A DNA stretch of 64,000 nucleotides from Planctomycetota bacterium (lineage in GTDB: Bacteria > Planctomycetota > J058). The notes under the pieces were generated by a model. It had not been told where the DNA came from and searched no databases. It worked only from the letters and a program-made list of their open reading frames with translations. Of this stretch, positions 47,808 to 57,800 are shown piece by piece; positions within the stretch are counted from its first letter, which is position 1, and every line of letters starts with the position of its first letter. The stretch spans positions 25,450 to 89,449 of the forward strand of contig JAHBXY010000014.1 in NCBI GenBank assembly GCA_019636275.1. The letters run 5' to 3'. A program made the translations under genes and the position numbers.

Positions 47808-49862
47808 TCAGCCCTCGTCGTCGTCGCGACGCCGCCGGACCTTGCCCACGTCGGAGGCCTGCCGGCGCATGCGCTGCGTCTTCAGCCGGCCGTCCTGGTG
47901 GAGCTCCTCGTCGTCCATGAGCACGACCGGCTCGTCGTCCTCGCTCGAGGCGTCGCCGTCGTCGACGAGCTCGCCGAGGTCCGACTCCTGCTCGCCCTCG
48001 TACTCGCTGAACTCCTCGGCCGAGGCGGAGGGCGCCACGGGGAGGTGCTTCGGCGCGCGGCTGGGCGGCTCCCAGGCCTCGTCCTGCGCGTCGCGCTCGA
48101 GGGCGCCGAAGTCGGGGTAGCCGTGGACGAGCGCCATGTAGCGCATGCCCTGCTCGACGGCGCGGGCGAACTCGTCGCGCTCGGCGTCCTTCGCGCGCTC
48201 GAGCGCGCGGCGCAGCTTGCCCACGCGCAGCCGCGACCACTTCCCGGCCGGCTGCATGCCGTAGGCCACGGCCGCCAGCGGCTTCTTGCCCTGCTTGAGC
48301 TCGAGCTCGAGCCCCTTGGGGTTCCAGCCGGCGACGGCCGTGAACAGGTAGGCCACCTCGCCGATCTTCAGGTAGGTCGGCGTCGTGTAGGCGCGCTTCG
48401 CGTAGGAGGCGTTGAGCCGGAACAGGAGCGCGAACACGCCCTTGATCGTCTCGGTGCCCACGGCGTCGACGACGTCGCCCCAGGCCTCGCGCTGCCCGAG
48501 CACGCCCTCGTGCGCCGGCCGGCGCTCGCCCTCGCCCTCGCCGCGCGCCGCGTAGAGGAGCTTCACCAGCTGGTGGTAGTCGGGGCAGCGCAGGTAGTGG
48601 CCGACGGCGCGCGCGAGCGCCGGGGCGTAGATCCCGAGCAGCAGCAGGTCGTCGCGCGAGAGGCGCTCGAAGCCGGAGAGGACGTGGTTGACGTTGAACT
48701 TGCCCGCGCGGACGTTGATGTGCCGGCACAGCTCCTTGAACACGCGGTGCGTCTTCATCTCGTCGGTGCCGAAGACGAGGAACATGCGGTAGAGGAGCGA
48801 GTCGATGCGGATCTTCTCGACGCTCGTCAGGGCCTCGACCTGCCCGGGGTCGCGCCGCAGGTAGAGGTAGCTGCGCTTGCGCCCGTGCCGGTAGGGGAAG
48901 AACACGTCGATCGCGCCGTTGCCGGGGTCCCGGGCGGCGAACGTGGCCCGGAACGGCCCCGGCGCGTCGCGCTCGAGCGCCTTGATCCACTTCGTCCCCG
49001 GCAGGCTCCGCCCGACCAGGAGGGCGAGCGCGGCCACGGCCTCGTACTGGAAGAGGCGGCTCTCCTCGTCGGCGTCGAGGACGAGGAGCTCCTGCATGGC
49101 CTTGAGCGCCTCCTCCTGCGTGAAGAAGGAGGCCAGCCGCAGCACCTGCCCGCGGAACATGCGCGTCTGCAGCCGCTCGGGGTCGACGCCCTGGCCGGGC
49201 TCGAGGGGCTTGCCCTCCGGCCGCTCGGCGGCGGCCTCCTTGAGCGCCTCGACCCCGCAGCGCTCGTGCGTGTAGCGCAGGAGCTCGACCAGCGGCGCCG
49301 GGTCCTTGCGCCAGGCCTGCGCGAGGAGGCAGCCGGCGAGGAGCGCGTCCTTCTCGCGCGCGGCGAGCATGCGCACGAGCCCGCGCTCCCAGTTGCCCTC
49401 GACCCCGCGCAGGCGCTCGAGGCCGTCCTGCAGCACGCGCGCGTGGCGGTGGCGGGCCTTCTTGTCGGCCTTGACCTCCACCTGCAGCTTGGCCGGCGCG
49501 AAGGCGCAGATCCGCCGATAGCCGCAGGCGCCGCACACCTCGCGCAGCTCGCCGACGATGCGCCGGACGTCGCGCTCGGCCGCGTCGAGGTGCACGGGCG
49601 CGCCGGCCTTCGGCAGGAGCTCCGGGCCCCCGAGCACGACGAGCGAGCCCGACGTCGGGTCGCTGACCTCGTCGCGGGCGGCCGGCTCGGGCCGCTTCGG
49701 CCGCTCGACCTTGCCCGAGCGCGACGGGCGCTCGACCTTCTCCGAGCGCGTCGGGCGCTCGACCTTCCCGGCGCGCGACGCCGGCACGCGGCCGCTCCGG
49801 GACGGTCTCCGTCCGGAGGGGCCGGAGCCCCCGAGTCGCCCCGATCGCCCGGAGGTCGGCAT
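47808..49862 (-). CDS. Large protein of unknown function with KVERP repeats at its N-terminus
   Basis: The protein is 684 aa from an ATG at 49862. Residues 1-65 are Ser/Arg/Pro-rich with near-identical nine-residue units (GKVERPTRS, EKVERPSRS, GKVERPKRP). The body is helical, with CGACGYRRIC near 110 (possible metal site) and few other cues. The C-terminal 70 residues are highly acidic, then basic (DVGKVRRRRDDDEG). I do not recognise a family. It is the first gene of a two-gene operon with the Clp-N-like protein. Confidence 0.7.
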   Translation of the reverse strand: MPTSGRSGRLGGSGPSGRRPSRSGRVPASRAGKVERPTRSEKVERPSRSGKVERPKRPEPAARDEVSDPTSGSLVVLGGPELLPKAGAPVHLDAAERDVRRIVGELREVCGACGYRRICAFAPAKLQVEVKADKKARHRHARVLQDGLERLRGVEGNWERGLVRMLAAREKDALLAGCLLAQAWRKDPAPLVELLRYTHERCGVEALKEAAAERPEGKPLEPGQGVDPERLQTRMFRGQVLRLASFFTQEEALKAMQELLVLDADEESRLFQYEAVAALALLVGRSLPGTKWIKALERDAPGPFRATFAARDPGNGAIDVFFPYRHGRKRSYLYLRRDPGQVEALTSVEKIRIDSLLYRMFLVFGTDEMKTHRVFKELCRHINVRAGKFNVNHVLSGFERLSRDDLLLLGIYAPALARAVGHYLRCPDYHQLVKLLYAARGEGEGERRPAHEGVLGQREAWGDVVDAVGTETIKGVFALLFRLNASYAKRAYTTPTYLKIGEVAYLFTAVAGWNPKGLELELKQGKKPLAAVAYGMQPAGKWSRLRVGKLRRALERAKDAERDEFARAVEQGMRYMALVHGYPDFGALERDAQDEAWEPPSRAPKHLPVAPSASAEEFSEYEGEQESDLGELVDDGDASSEDDEPVVLMDDEELHQDGRLKTQRMRRQASDVGKVRRRRDDDEG

Positions 49863-50016
49863 CGCCGCCGATCGTAGCAGGTGACCCCGGCCCGCGCCGC
49901 GCCCATGGCCCTGGCGCCGCGTGACTTGTCGGTCTTGCGCCCTCGGCGGCCCTTCGCCTATAGTCTGCCCCGCGTGGGGAGGAGGGCGGCCGCCGCCCAC
50001 CCGTTCCGGAGCCGCC

Positions 50017-51397
50017 GTGCAAGACGATGTCCGCGCCAGTCTCGAGGACCTCGCGATCCGCTGGGAGACGCCCAAGGGTCGCGAGCTCAAGGCCCGCATC
50101 GTCTCCGACGTCAAGCGCAACCGCGGCGAGGGCCTGAGCGCGATCCTCGAGGGCTTCCTCTACGTGGGCGAGGTCCCGGGCGGGCGCGACCTGCGCGGGA
50201 TCACGCTCGAGGGGGAGGACCTGTCGGAGGCGATCTTCGGCAAGTGCGACCTGTCCTGGGCGAGCTTCGCCCGCTCGAACCTGCAGCGGGCCGACCTGCG
50301 CTCCTCCATGCTCAAGCGCGCCGACATGACCGACGCCAACCTGACCATGGCGCGGTTCGACTTCGCCGACTGCTCGCGCGCCGACTTCTCGCGCAGCTCG
50401 CTCGACGGCACGCACTTCAAGGAGGCGCGCCTCACGGGCGCCGTGTTCGAGTCGGCCGACGTGTCGCGCGCGTCCTTCGAGAGCGCGAGCCTGGCCAAGG
50501 CGAACTTCCGCGCGGCCAAGCTCGAGCAGACCAACTTCTTCAACGCCGACTGCAACAACTCGAACTTCGACGGCGCCGGCCTCGACCGGGTCGCCGCGCG
50601 CCCGGCCAAGGCCTGGGGCCTGCGCTTCGACATGGACCGCGACGAGTTCGAGAAGCAGGTCGGCCTGAAGGCGATCACCTCGCGCACGACGAAGCGCTTC
50701 AAGGGCCTCGACGCGCTGCTGAAGCTGGCCTCGGCCGGCCCGGTGGGCGAGCAGAAGAAGGGCGCGGGCGACGACCAGGACATGAGGGTCTTCGGCGCGC
50801 CGCTGCGCGGGACGCAGAAGCTCAAGCCGGTCGAGGACGACCTGCACTTCGGCTCGGGCCCGCGGGGCGCGGCCGACGACGTCGAGGCCTCGCAGCGCCC
50901 GACCACCGCCTTCCGCGAGGAGGGCGAGGCCGAGGCGACCCCGGGCGGCGGCGTTCGCCGCCGCCCGCCGCCGCCGCCGCCCCCGTCGCGACCGGCCCTG
51001 CGCAAGGCGCCCCCCATGGCCCTACGGCGCCCCGCCGCCCGCGTCGGGCATCGCGTCGGCCCCGGCCGCCGCGCCGCCGCGCCGCCAGCCGGCCCGCCAC
51101 GACCGGGCGCGAGCGGCGGTCGCCCGGCCCGGCGCCGGCGTCCAGGAACGCCGACGGCGCACTGACCCGGCCAGTGCGCCGCCGTCGAGCGCGCAGCCGC
51201 GCCCGCGCCCGGCCCCGCCGCCGCCGCCCAAGCTCCCGGTGGCGCCGATCGATCCCGACGCGCCCGAGCCGCTGAGCGACTGGGCGAAGACGATCGGCCA
51301 GCTCATGCAGCTCAAGCCGTCGATCACCAAGATCCTGGTCGAGGTCGAGGGCGAGAAGAGCCGGATCATCTACAAGGTCGACCCGCCGAAGACCTGA
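50017..51397 (+). CDS. Pentapeptide-repeat protein, C-terminal part frameshifted
   Basis: It starts at the GTG at 50017 (CGGAG 6 nt upstream). Pentapeptide repeats of A(D/N)Lxx type run at about residues 60-190 (DLRGITLEGEDLSEA, NLQRADLRSSMLKRADMT...), predicting a right-handed beta helix. The frame read straight through ends at 51165 in basic low-complexity sequence. Shifting one base at a C-run near 51010 gives a sensible Pro-rich linker and then LPVAPIDPDAPEPLSDWAK and a folded end, KVDPPKT, with stop at 51395-51397. I infer one indel there. Unlike DNA-mimicking pentapeptide proteins, a C-terminal extension of about 190 residues follows the repeats. Function unknown. Confidence 0.65.
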
Positions 51398-51410
51398 GCC
51401 CTCGGCCCGG

Positions 51411-51530
51411 AGCGGCCCGGAGCGGCCCGGAGCGGCCCGGAGCGGCCCGGAGCGGCCCGGAGCGGCCCGGAGCGGCCCGGAGCGGCCCGGAGCGGCCCGG
51501 AGCGGCCCGGAGCGGCCCGGAGCGGCCCGA
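51411..51530. repeat. Twelve tandem copies of a 10-bp unit
   Basis: The unit AGCGGCCCGG is repeated from 51411 to 51530 (last copy AGCGGCCCGA) with no internal variation. It lies in the gap between the pentapeptide gene (ends 51397) and the convergent gene ending at 51589. A perfect array this long is recent or actively homogenised, and is prone to slippage and assembly collapse. Confidence 0.9.
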
Positions 51531-51588
51531 TCAGCGCGCGCGTCCGGGATCCAAGCGCCGCACTCTGCGTGGGGTCCCGTCCACAGGT

Positions 51589-52718
51589 CTAACGCTCGTC
51601 CAGCGCCCACGCCTGCAACGCCTGACGGACGGCGTCGCGCACGACGGCCTCGTCGCCCGTCGCCTCGGCCGCTGCCCGCAGGGCGCGCGCCGCGTCGCGC
51701 GCCGCCTCGACCGCCGCCACCGGCCCGCGCCGGCTGGCCACGGCGTGCGCGGCGCGCAGGGCCGTCTGTCGGGCCGTCGACCGGGGCCAGGGCCTCGATA
51801 AGCCGCGCGCGCCGCCTCGCTCGCCCGCCCAGGTCGTCAGCCCAGGCCGCCAGCGCGATCCAGGCCGCGCGCGCGCGCGCGCGCGTCCCCAGGGCAACGC
51901 GCTCGTGCGCCGGCGACCACCGCCACGGCGGCGACGGCCGCGCGCGCGCACGCGCCGACGCCGAACAGGCGCAGCCCCTCGGCCCAGGCGCCGAGGTCGG
52001 GCGGGACGAACGGCGTGGCGACGACCTCGCCGGCAGCGGGGTGCCCGGCGTAGGCCGCCAGCTCGAGCCGCTCGCGCACGAGGTCGCCGGAGTCGAGGCG
52101 GGCGCCCAGCGCGCGGGCAGCGTCGCGCGTCGCGCCACGCGCGAGCGACCGGCCCACGCGCGCGTCGAGCCAGCAGCCGAGCAGCAGGGCGGCCGCGACC
52201 AGCCCGGCGATCGGCGCGAGCCCGAGCGGCAAGGCGATGAGCGCGGCGCGGGCGAGGGCGCGCTTGACGAAGCCCTGCGTGCCGGCCAGGCGGTCTGCCG
52301 GGTCGAGCGTGAGCCGGTGGTGGACGACCACCCCGACCGCCGCGTTGAAGACCACGGCGCCGGCCACGACCGCGAACGCCGCCGCAGCCCCGGGCGGCAG
52401 CAGGCCGCCCGCCCGCAGCCACGCGTCGACGAGCACGAGCTGCAACCCGAGCGCCCCGCCGAGCCCGGCGCCGACCAGGCCTGCGAGCGCGGCGACGGTC
52501 CCCGGCGAGGCGCGCGCCCCCAGCGCCTCGGCGAAGGCGGTCAGCGCCGCGGCGAGGCTCAGGCCCGCGCCGACGCAGGCGCTGGCCGCCGCCGCTTCCG
52601 ACGCGTCGCCGGCCAGCAGCGCCGCCGCGATCGGACCCGCGACGAGCGGCCCGACCAGCGCGCGCGCGAGGGCGTGCCGGGCGACGTCGAGCGTGATCGC
52701 GGGTGCGGCGTCGCTCAC
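51589..52718 (-). pseudogene. Multi-pass membrane protein gene, frameshifted near its 3' end
   Basis: From the GTG at 52718 the frame is coherent for about 270 residues with several membrane helices (GPLVAGPIAAALLAG, AAAFAVVAGAVVFNAAVGVVV, LALPLGL-type and LVAAALLLGCWLDARVG). The domain LVRERLELAAYAGHPAAGEVV follows. Around 51905 and again near 51780 the sensible reading moves to other frames, ending ...VRQALQAWALDER at TAG 51589-51591. The region contains a (CG)n run near 51866-51885, a likely slippage or sequencing trouble spot. Either a decayed gene or assembly error. Confidence 0.6.
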
Positions 52719-52754
52719 CTGCCTGACCCCGGGGACCTGAACTACGATCGCACC

Positions 52755-53504
52755 GTGCCCCCGCCGCGCAAGAAGCGCCCGGCCGCTCGCCGCCGGGCGA
52801 AGGTGCTCCACCGGCTCACGGTCACCGGCAGCCGCGGCGGCCGCTACGAGGTCGTGGTGCTCGAGGGCGGCAAGGCGCGCTGCGAGTGCCCGGGCTTCAC
52901 CTACCGCATGGAGTGCCGCCACGTCCTCGCGCCCGAGGTGCGCGACCTGTGCCGGGCGCACGCGGCGCCGCGCCGCTCGCGCGAGGAGGTGCTGCTGCTC
53001 GCCGGGTGGCTGATCGGGGCGCTGCGGCCCCACTGCGCACACGTCGAGGTGGTCGGGTCGCTGCGCCGCCAGCGCGACGACGTCAAGGACGTCGACCTCG
53101 TGTTCGTGCCCGGCGCCTGGTCGGTCGAGCGCGTCGTGGCGCTCTTCCGCAGCTTCGGCGCGCCCGTGCACCACGGCGAGCACATGGGCGCGATCGTCCT
53201 GCCGCAGGGCGTGGCCGCCCAGCTCTGGGCGGTCGAGGACCCGGCCGTGTGGGGGGCGGCGCTCCTGCACTACACCGGGCCGCGCGACTACAACATCAAG
53301 CTGCGGATCCGCGCCAACCGCCGCGGCTGGCACCTCAGCCAGCACGGCCTCGTCGACCGCCAGACCGGTCGCCTGCTGGCCGGGCGCACCGAGGAGGAGG
53401 TCCTCGCGGCGCTCGACCTGCCCTGGCTGCCGCCGCCCCTGCGCGAGGGCAGCCGCCTCGGGCCGGGCCGCAGGCTCTCGCGGCCCGACCCGGGGTGGCG
53501 GTAA
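52755..53504 (+). CDS. SWIM zinc finger fused to a PolX/pol-beta-like nucleotidyltransferase domain
   Basis: The protein is 249 aa. Residues 30-65 have a SWIM motif (CECPGFTYRMECRHVL, CxC-x6-CxH). From about 90 on, VEVVGSLRRQRDDVKDVDLVF matches the pol-beta catalytic GS ... DxD, and LLHYTGPRDYNIKLRIRA with the following His/Gly segment matches the PolX end of palm/thumb. The third carboxylate expected in a vDLR-type stretch reads VAAQLWAVED, so that Asp appears replaced. It may bind DNA termini, be a weak or inactive transferase, or use other chemistry. The GTG start is at 52755. Confidence 0.75.
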   Translation: MPPPRKKRPAARRRAKVLHRLTVTGSRGGRYEVVVLEGGKARCECPGFTYRMECRHVLAPEVRDLCRAHAAPRRSREEVLLLAGWLIGALRPHCAHVEVVGSLRRQRDDVKDVDLVFVPGAWSVERVVALFRSFGAPVHHGEHMGAIVLPQGVAAQLWAVEDPAVWGAALLHYTGPRDYNIKLRIRANRRGWHLSQHGLVDRQTGRLLAGRTEEEVLAALDLPWLPPPLREGSRLGPGRRLSRPDPGWR

Positions 53505-53532
53505 CGTGCCGGGCCGAGGCCGAAGAAAGAAC

Positions 53533-54042
53533 ATGCAGGATCCGTCCGGCCCCGGCGCTGCCCCGCCTCCCGCATCCTGGCAGGGCCCGATGTCGTGGGT
53601 GGGCGCCCCGCCGCGCCCCGTGGAGAACTACTCGCGCGAGTTCCCCGCCGAGGCCGTCTACGTGCGCGGCGAGGTGATCCTGACGCTGGCCGAGCCGATC
53701 GGCCCCGGCACGACGCGCGACACCGAGCGCGCCGTGCCGGCGCTCATCAGCCTGGAGCGGGGCGCTCCCGTGGAGGTGCGCCTCCCCGGACTCGACGGGC
53801 GCTGCTGGGTCTACCGCCGCGTGCGCGCCGGCCGGAAGGTCCGTTGGCGCCTGACGGGTGGCGAAGACTTCGAGGACGCGGGAGCGCCCGTCGTCCTGCC
53901 GGGCGGCGCCACGGTCGAGCGGGCCGTGGTGCAGAGCGTCCTCCCCATGGCCGGGACCAGGCGCTACATCAGCCTCTTGATCGACGACGAGGGCCGCGCC
54001 GAGGACCTCTCCGCCAGCAGGGATCCCGACCCCGACGACTGA
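53533..54042 (+). CDS. Hypothetical protein
   Basis: The protein is 169 aa from an ATG at 53533 (a GTG at 53506 is possible). It is proline-rich at the N-terminus, then has a compact domain with VYVRGEVILTLAEPIGPGTT and VEVRLPGLDGRCWVYRRVRAG, rich in beta strands and without known motif. Ends acidic (ASRDPDPDD). It lies 28 bp after the SWIM/PolX gene and may share its transcript. Not recognised. Confidence 0.6.
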   Translation: MQDPSGPGAAPPPASWQGPMSWVGAPPRPVENYSREFPAEAVYVRGEVILTLAEPIGPGTTRDTERAVPALISLERGAPVEVRLPGLDGRCWVYRRVRAGRKVRWRLTGGEDFEDAGAPVVLPGGATVERAVVQSVLPMAGTRRYISLLIDDEGRAEDLSASRDPDPDD

Positions 54043-54107
54043 ACGTGACCGGGGCCCGGCGCGCGAGCGCGCGGTGGGGGGCGCGAGCCCCCCGACCGCG
54101 CTGACCC

Positions 54108-54698
54108 TCAGGCGGACTTGACGATCGACTCGACCTTCCGCGCCCAGGTCGTCCCCGGGAACGCGGCGACGAGCCCCCGCCAGCCGTCGATCAGGCCGTC
54201 GCCCGTGAGCTTGTAGGTGACGACGGTCTCCCAGTAGCGCGCCTCGGCCGCCCGCTCGCGGTCGTGCTTGCTGCGCTCGGCGGCCACCTTCGCCCGCGCC
54301 TGGGCCTCGGCGAAGTCGTCGGCCTCGATCGCGGCGACGGTCCAGGCCAGCGCCAGCTCGGCCACGAGGTCCTCGGGCAGGTGGTAGCCGATCATGCGCC
54401 GGTGCTGCCGGCCGCCGGCGTCGAGCACGAGCAGCCCCGGCGTCCAGGGGACGGCGTAGGGCTCGATCGCGTCCGCCTGCTCCGCGATGTGGAGCTTGAC
54501 CGGCACGAAGCGCTCATCGATGAACGAGACGACGTCGGGGTGTGGGTACGTCACGGCACCCATGCGCTTGCAGCCGCCTCACCCCGGGTGGAACACGTCC
54601 AGGAACACGAGCTTGCCCGTGTCGCGGGCCGCCTCGAAGGCCGGGTCGAGGCCCTCGAGCCAGCGCACCTCGGGCTTCTTGCCTCCCTTGATGACCAT
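54108..54698 (-). CDS. Thioredoxin-fold protein with in-frame TGA, candidate selenoprotein (Sec-Gly-Gly-Cys)
   Basis: The frame opens at the ATG at 54698 (GGAGG upstream) and reads 39 codons to KLVFLDVFHPG, then TGA (54579-54581), then GGCKRMGAVTYPHPDVV and on to 54108. Read through, this is a 196-aa thioredoxin-like protein. FLDVF is the strand before the active site, and TGA-Gly-Gly-Cys stands exactly at CxxC. The cis-Pro region follows (YAVPWTPGLLVLDAGG). Sec40 and Cys43 would form the redox pair. The second half alone would start at an ATG without ribosome site and lack half the fold. A hairpin follows the TGA. It is divergent from valS, which precedes a selenium-transporter-type gene. 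Alternatives: a TGC-to-TGA nonsense mutation or read error. Confidence 0.75.
54544..54561 (-). promoter_or_regulatory. Candidate bacterial SECIS hairpin
   Basis: On the minus strand, 17 nt after the TGA, GGGTGC pairs with GTACCC (one G-U) around loop CGTGAC, with a G at the second loop position. The loop centre is about 26 nt from the TGA, within the spacing known for bSECIS elements. The stem also encodes protein (GAVTYP), as bSECIS must. Weak by itself; it counts only with the surrounding frame. Confidence 0.5.
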
Positions 54699-54828
54699 CT
54701 GTCCTCCGCCCCCCTGACCCCCATCTTCGCGCCGGACCGCGCCGCCGGGGGCCTGACCGCTGGCTTGCTTGACGCGGCGCGCGATCACGACGAAAGTTGG
54801 ACCCCTTCCACTCCCAGGCGAGGCCGCG

Positions 54829-57800
54829 ATGTCCACGGAGCTCCCGAGCAAGTTCGACCCCTCCGCGATCCAGCAGGCGGTGCTCGACCGCTGGGCCGCG
54901 GCCCGCGCCTTCGCGGCGGTCCCCGGCGGCGGGGCCGACCGCTACGTCATCATGATGCCCCTGCCGAACGTGACCGGCGCCCTGCACATGGGCCACGCCA
55001 TGGACAACGTCATGCAGGACCTGCTGACGCGCTGGCACCGCATGCAGGGCGACGACACGCTCTGGCAGCCCGGCACCGACCACGCGGGGATCGCCACGCA
55101 GGCCGTCGTCGAGAAGCGGCTGTTCGAGCTCGAGGGCAAGACGCGCAACGACATCGGCCGCGAGGCGCTCGTGCAGCGCATCTGGGCCTGGAAGGACGAG
55201 TACCAGGCGCGGATCGTGCGCCAGCAGCAGGCCATGGGCTGCGGCTGCGACTGGGACCGGCAGCGCTTCACCATGGACGCCGTGTGCTCGGCGGCCGTGC
55301 GCGAGGCCTTCTTCCGCATGTTCAAGGACGGGCTGATCTACCGCGGCGACCGGCTCGTCAACTGGGACTGCCACCTGCAGACGGCCGTGGCCGACGACGA
55401 GCTGGTCAAGCTCACCGTGCAGGGCCACTTCTGGTACCTGCGCTACCCGGTGGTCGACCCGCGCCCGGGCGAGCCGACGCACGTGGTCGTGGCCACGACG
55501 CGGCCCGAGACCATGCTCGGCGACACGGCGGTGGCCTGCCACCCCGAGCCCACGGCCGCCCTCGACGCGGCCATCCGCGCGGCGAAGGAGAGGCTCGACA
55601 AGGCCCCGCAGAAGGAGCAGGCCGAGGCGCGGGCGGAGCTCGAGCGGCTCGAGCAGCGGCGCGAGTCGCACCTACCGCTCCTCGAGGCCCTGGCCGCCAT
55701 GGCCCGCGACGGGCGCAAGATCCGCCTGCCGCTCCAGGAGCGGGAGCTCCCGCTGATCGGCGACGCGTGGGCCAAGCCGGAGCTGGGCTCGGGCTGCGTG
55801 AAGATCACGCCGGCCCACGACCCCAACGACTACCTGGTGTGGCAGCGCCACCGCGAGCGGATCGGGATCATCAACATCCTGAACCCCGACGGCACGCTCA
55901 ACGCCAACGCCGGCGCCTACGCCGGCCTCGACCGGACGGTGGCCAGGAAGCGCGTCGTGGCCGACCTCGAGGCGCGCGACCTCGTCGAGCGCATCGAAGA
56001 CCGCCAGCTCGAGGTCGACCACAGCGACCGGAGCAAGACGGTGATCGAGCCGTTCGTCTCCAAGCAGTGGTTCGTGCGCATGGGCGACGTGCCCGGGGGC
56101 GTGACCTTCGGCCGCGGCACCCCGAAGGAGCACCAGGGCGCCGGCCTGGCCCAGGCGGCGATCGACGCGGCCGGCGGCCAGTGGCGCTCGCCCACGGGGC
56201 TCCAGCTCCGCTTCCACCCCGACGACGCGCGGGCGACCGGCCCCAACCGCTACGCGTCGACCTACACGGCCTGGCTGGCCGAGAAGCGCGACTGGTGCAT
56301 CAGCCGGCAGCTCTGGTGGGGCCACCAGATCCCGGTGTGGCGGGCGGCGTTCTCGAACAGCGCCGGCCTGGCCGACGCGCTGTCCGCCCTGCCGCGCGAC
56401 CCGGACGCCCTGCACGTGTGGCTGGTCGACGCCGAGGGGCGGCAGGTGGCGCGCGAGGCCTCGGCGACGCTCGGCGAGGGCGAGGTCGACCTGCTCGTGT
56501 GCCTGCGCGGCAAGCCCGCCGAGGAGCGCCACGCGGCGGCCCTCGAGGCGCTCGGCCTCGCGCGCGACCCGGACGTCCTCGACACGTGGTTCTCGAGCGC
56601 CCTGTGGCCCTTCAGCACGCTCGGCTGGCCCGACCCGGCGACGGCGCCGATCGGGCCCGGCCAGACGCCGCTCGGGCCGACCGACGGGCGGCCGGACAGC
56701 CTGTCCGCCTACTACCCGGGCTCCTGCCTGGTGACCGGGCGCGACATCATCACGCTGTGGGTCGCGCGCATGGCCATGCTGGGCCTTTACTGCCTGGGGG
56801 ACCTGCCGTTCACCGACGTGTTCGTCCACGCCAACATCCAGGACGGCAAGGGCGAGCGCATGAGCAAGTCGGCCGGCAACGGCATCGACCCGCTCGACAT
56901 CATCGCCAGCCACGGCGCCGACGGCATGCGCTACGTCCTCTGCGAGATGCAGACCGGCAGCCAGGACATCCGCGTGCCGGTGCAGGCGATCTCGCCCTTC
57001 GACCCGGCGGGCGCGCGCAAGATCGACCTGACGACGGCCAAGGTCGGCCGCGTGCGCGGCAACGCCCTGCGCGGGGTCTACGTCGACCCGGAGGCGGGCG
57101 ACCAGCTCTTCGACGTGATCGGCACCTACGAGGGGATCGCCAAGGCCAAGACCACGAGCGACCGCTTCGACATCGGCCGGAACTTCTGCAACAAGCTGTG
57201 GAACGCGGCCCGCTTCGCGCTCATGAACCTCTCGGCCGGCGGCGGCCGGCTCGAGTTCCGGCCGCTCGACGTCAAGGCGCTGCCGGCCGAGGACCGCTGG
57301 GTCCTGTCGCAGCTCGCCAAGGCCTCGGGCGCCGTGACGGCCGGGCTCAACGCCTACAACCCGTCGCTGGCGATCAACACGGCGCGCGACTTCTTCTGGA
57401 CCGAGCTCTGCGACTGGTACGTGGAGCTGATCAAGCCGCGCATGAAGGACGAGGCCCAGGCCCCGGCGGCGCGGCAGGTCCTCGCCGCCGTGCTCGACCA
57501 GGTGCTGCGCCTCCTGCACCCGTTCATCCCGTTCATCACCGAGGAGCTCTGGGCGCACCTCGGCGCCGTGGCGCCGGTCCGCGGCGTGGAGGCGCCCTTC
57601 CCGGCGTCGGACCTGCTGGCGCGGGCGCGCTGGCCCGAGTGGCGCCCCGAGTGGGAGGACCGCGCCGTCGAGGTCGAGTTCGAGAAGATGCGCGTGGCCG
57701 TGCGCAAGCTGCGCGACCTGCGCCAGAGCTACAACGTCTCGCCGGGCGCGCGCGTCGAGGCGCGCATCCAGGCGCCGGCGGCGACGGTGGCCGTCCTCGA

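Noticed and set aside
51866..51888. Alternating CG run as a Z-DNA or regulatory element
   Set aside because: It lies inside a frameshifted coding stretch and is simpler to explain as a slippage or sequencing trouble spot.
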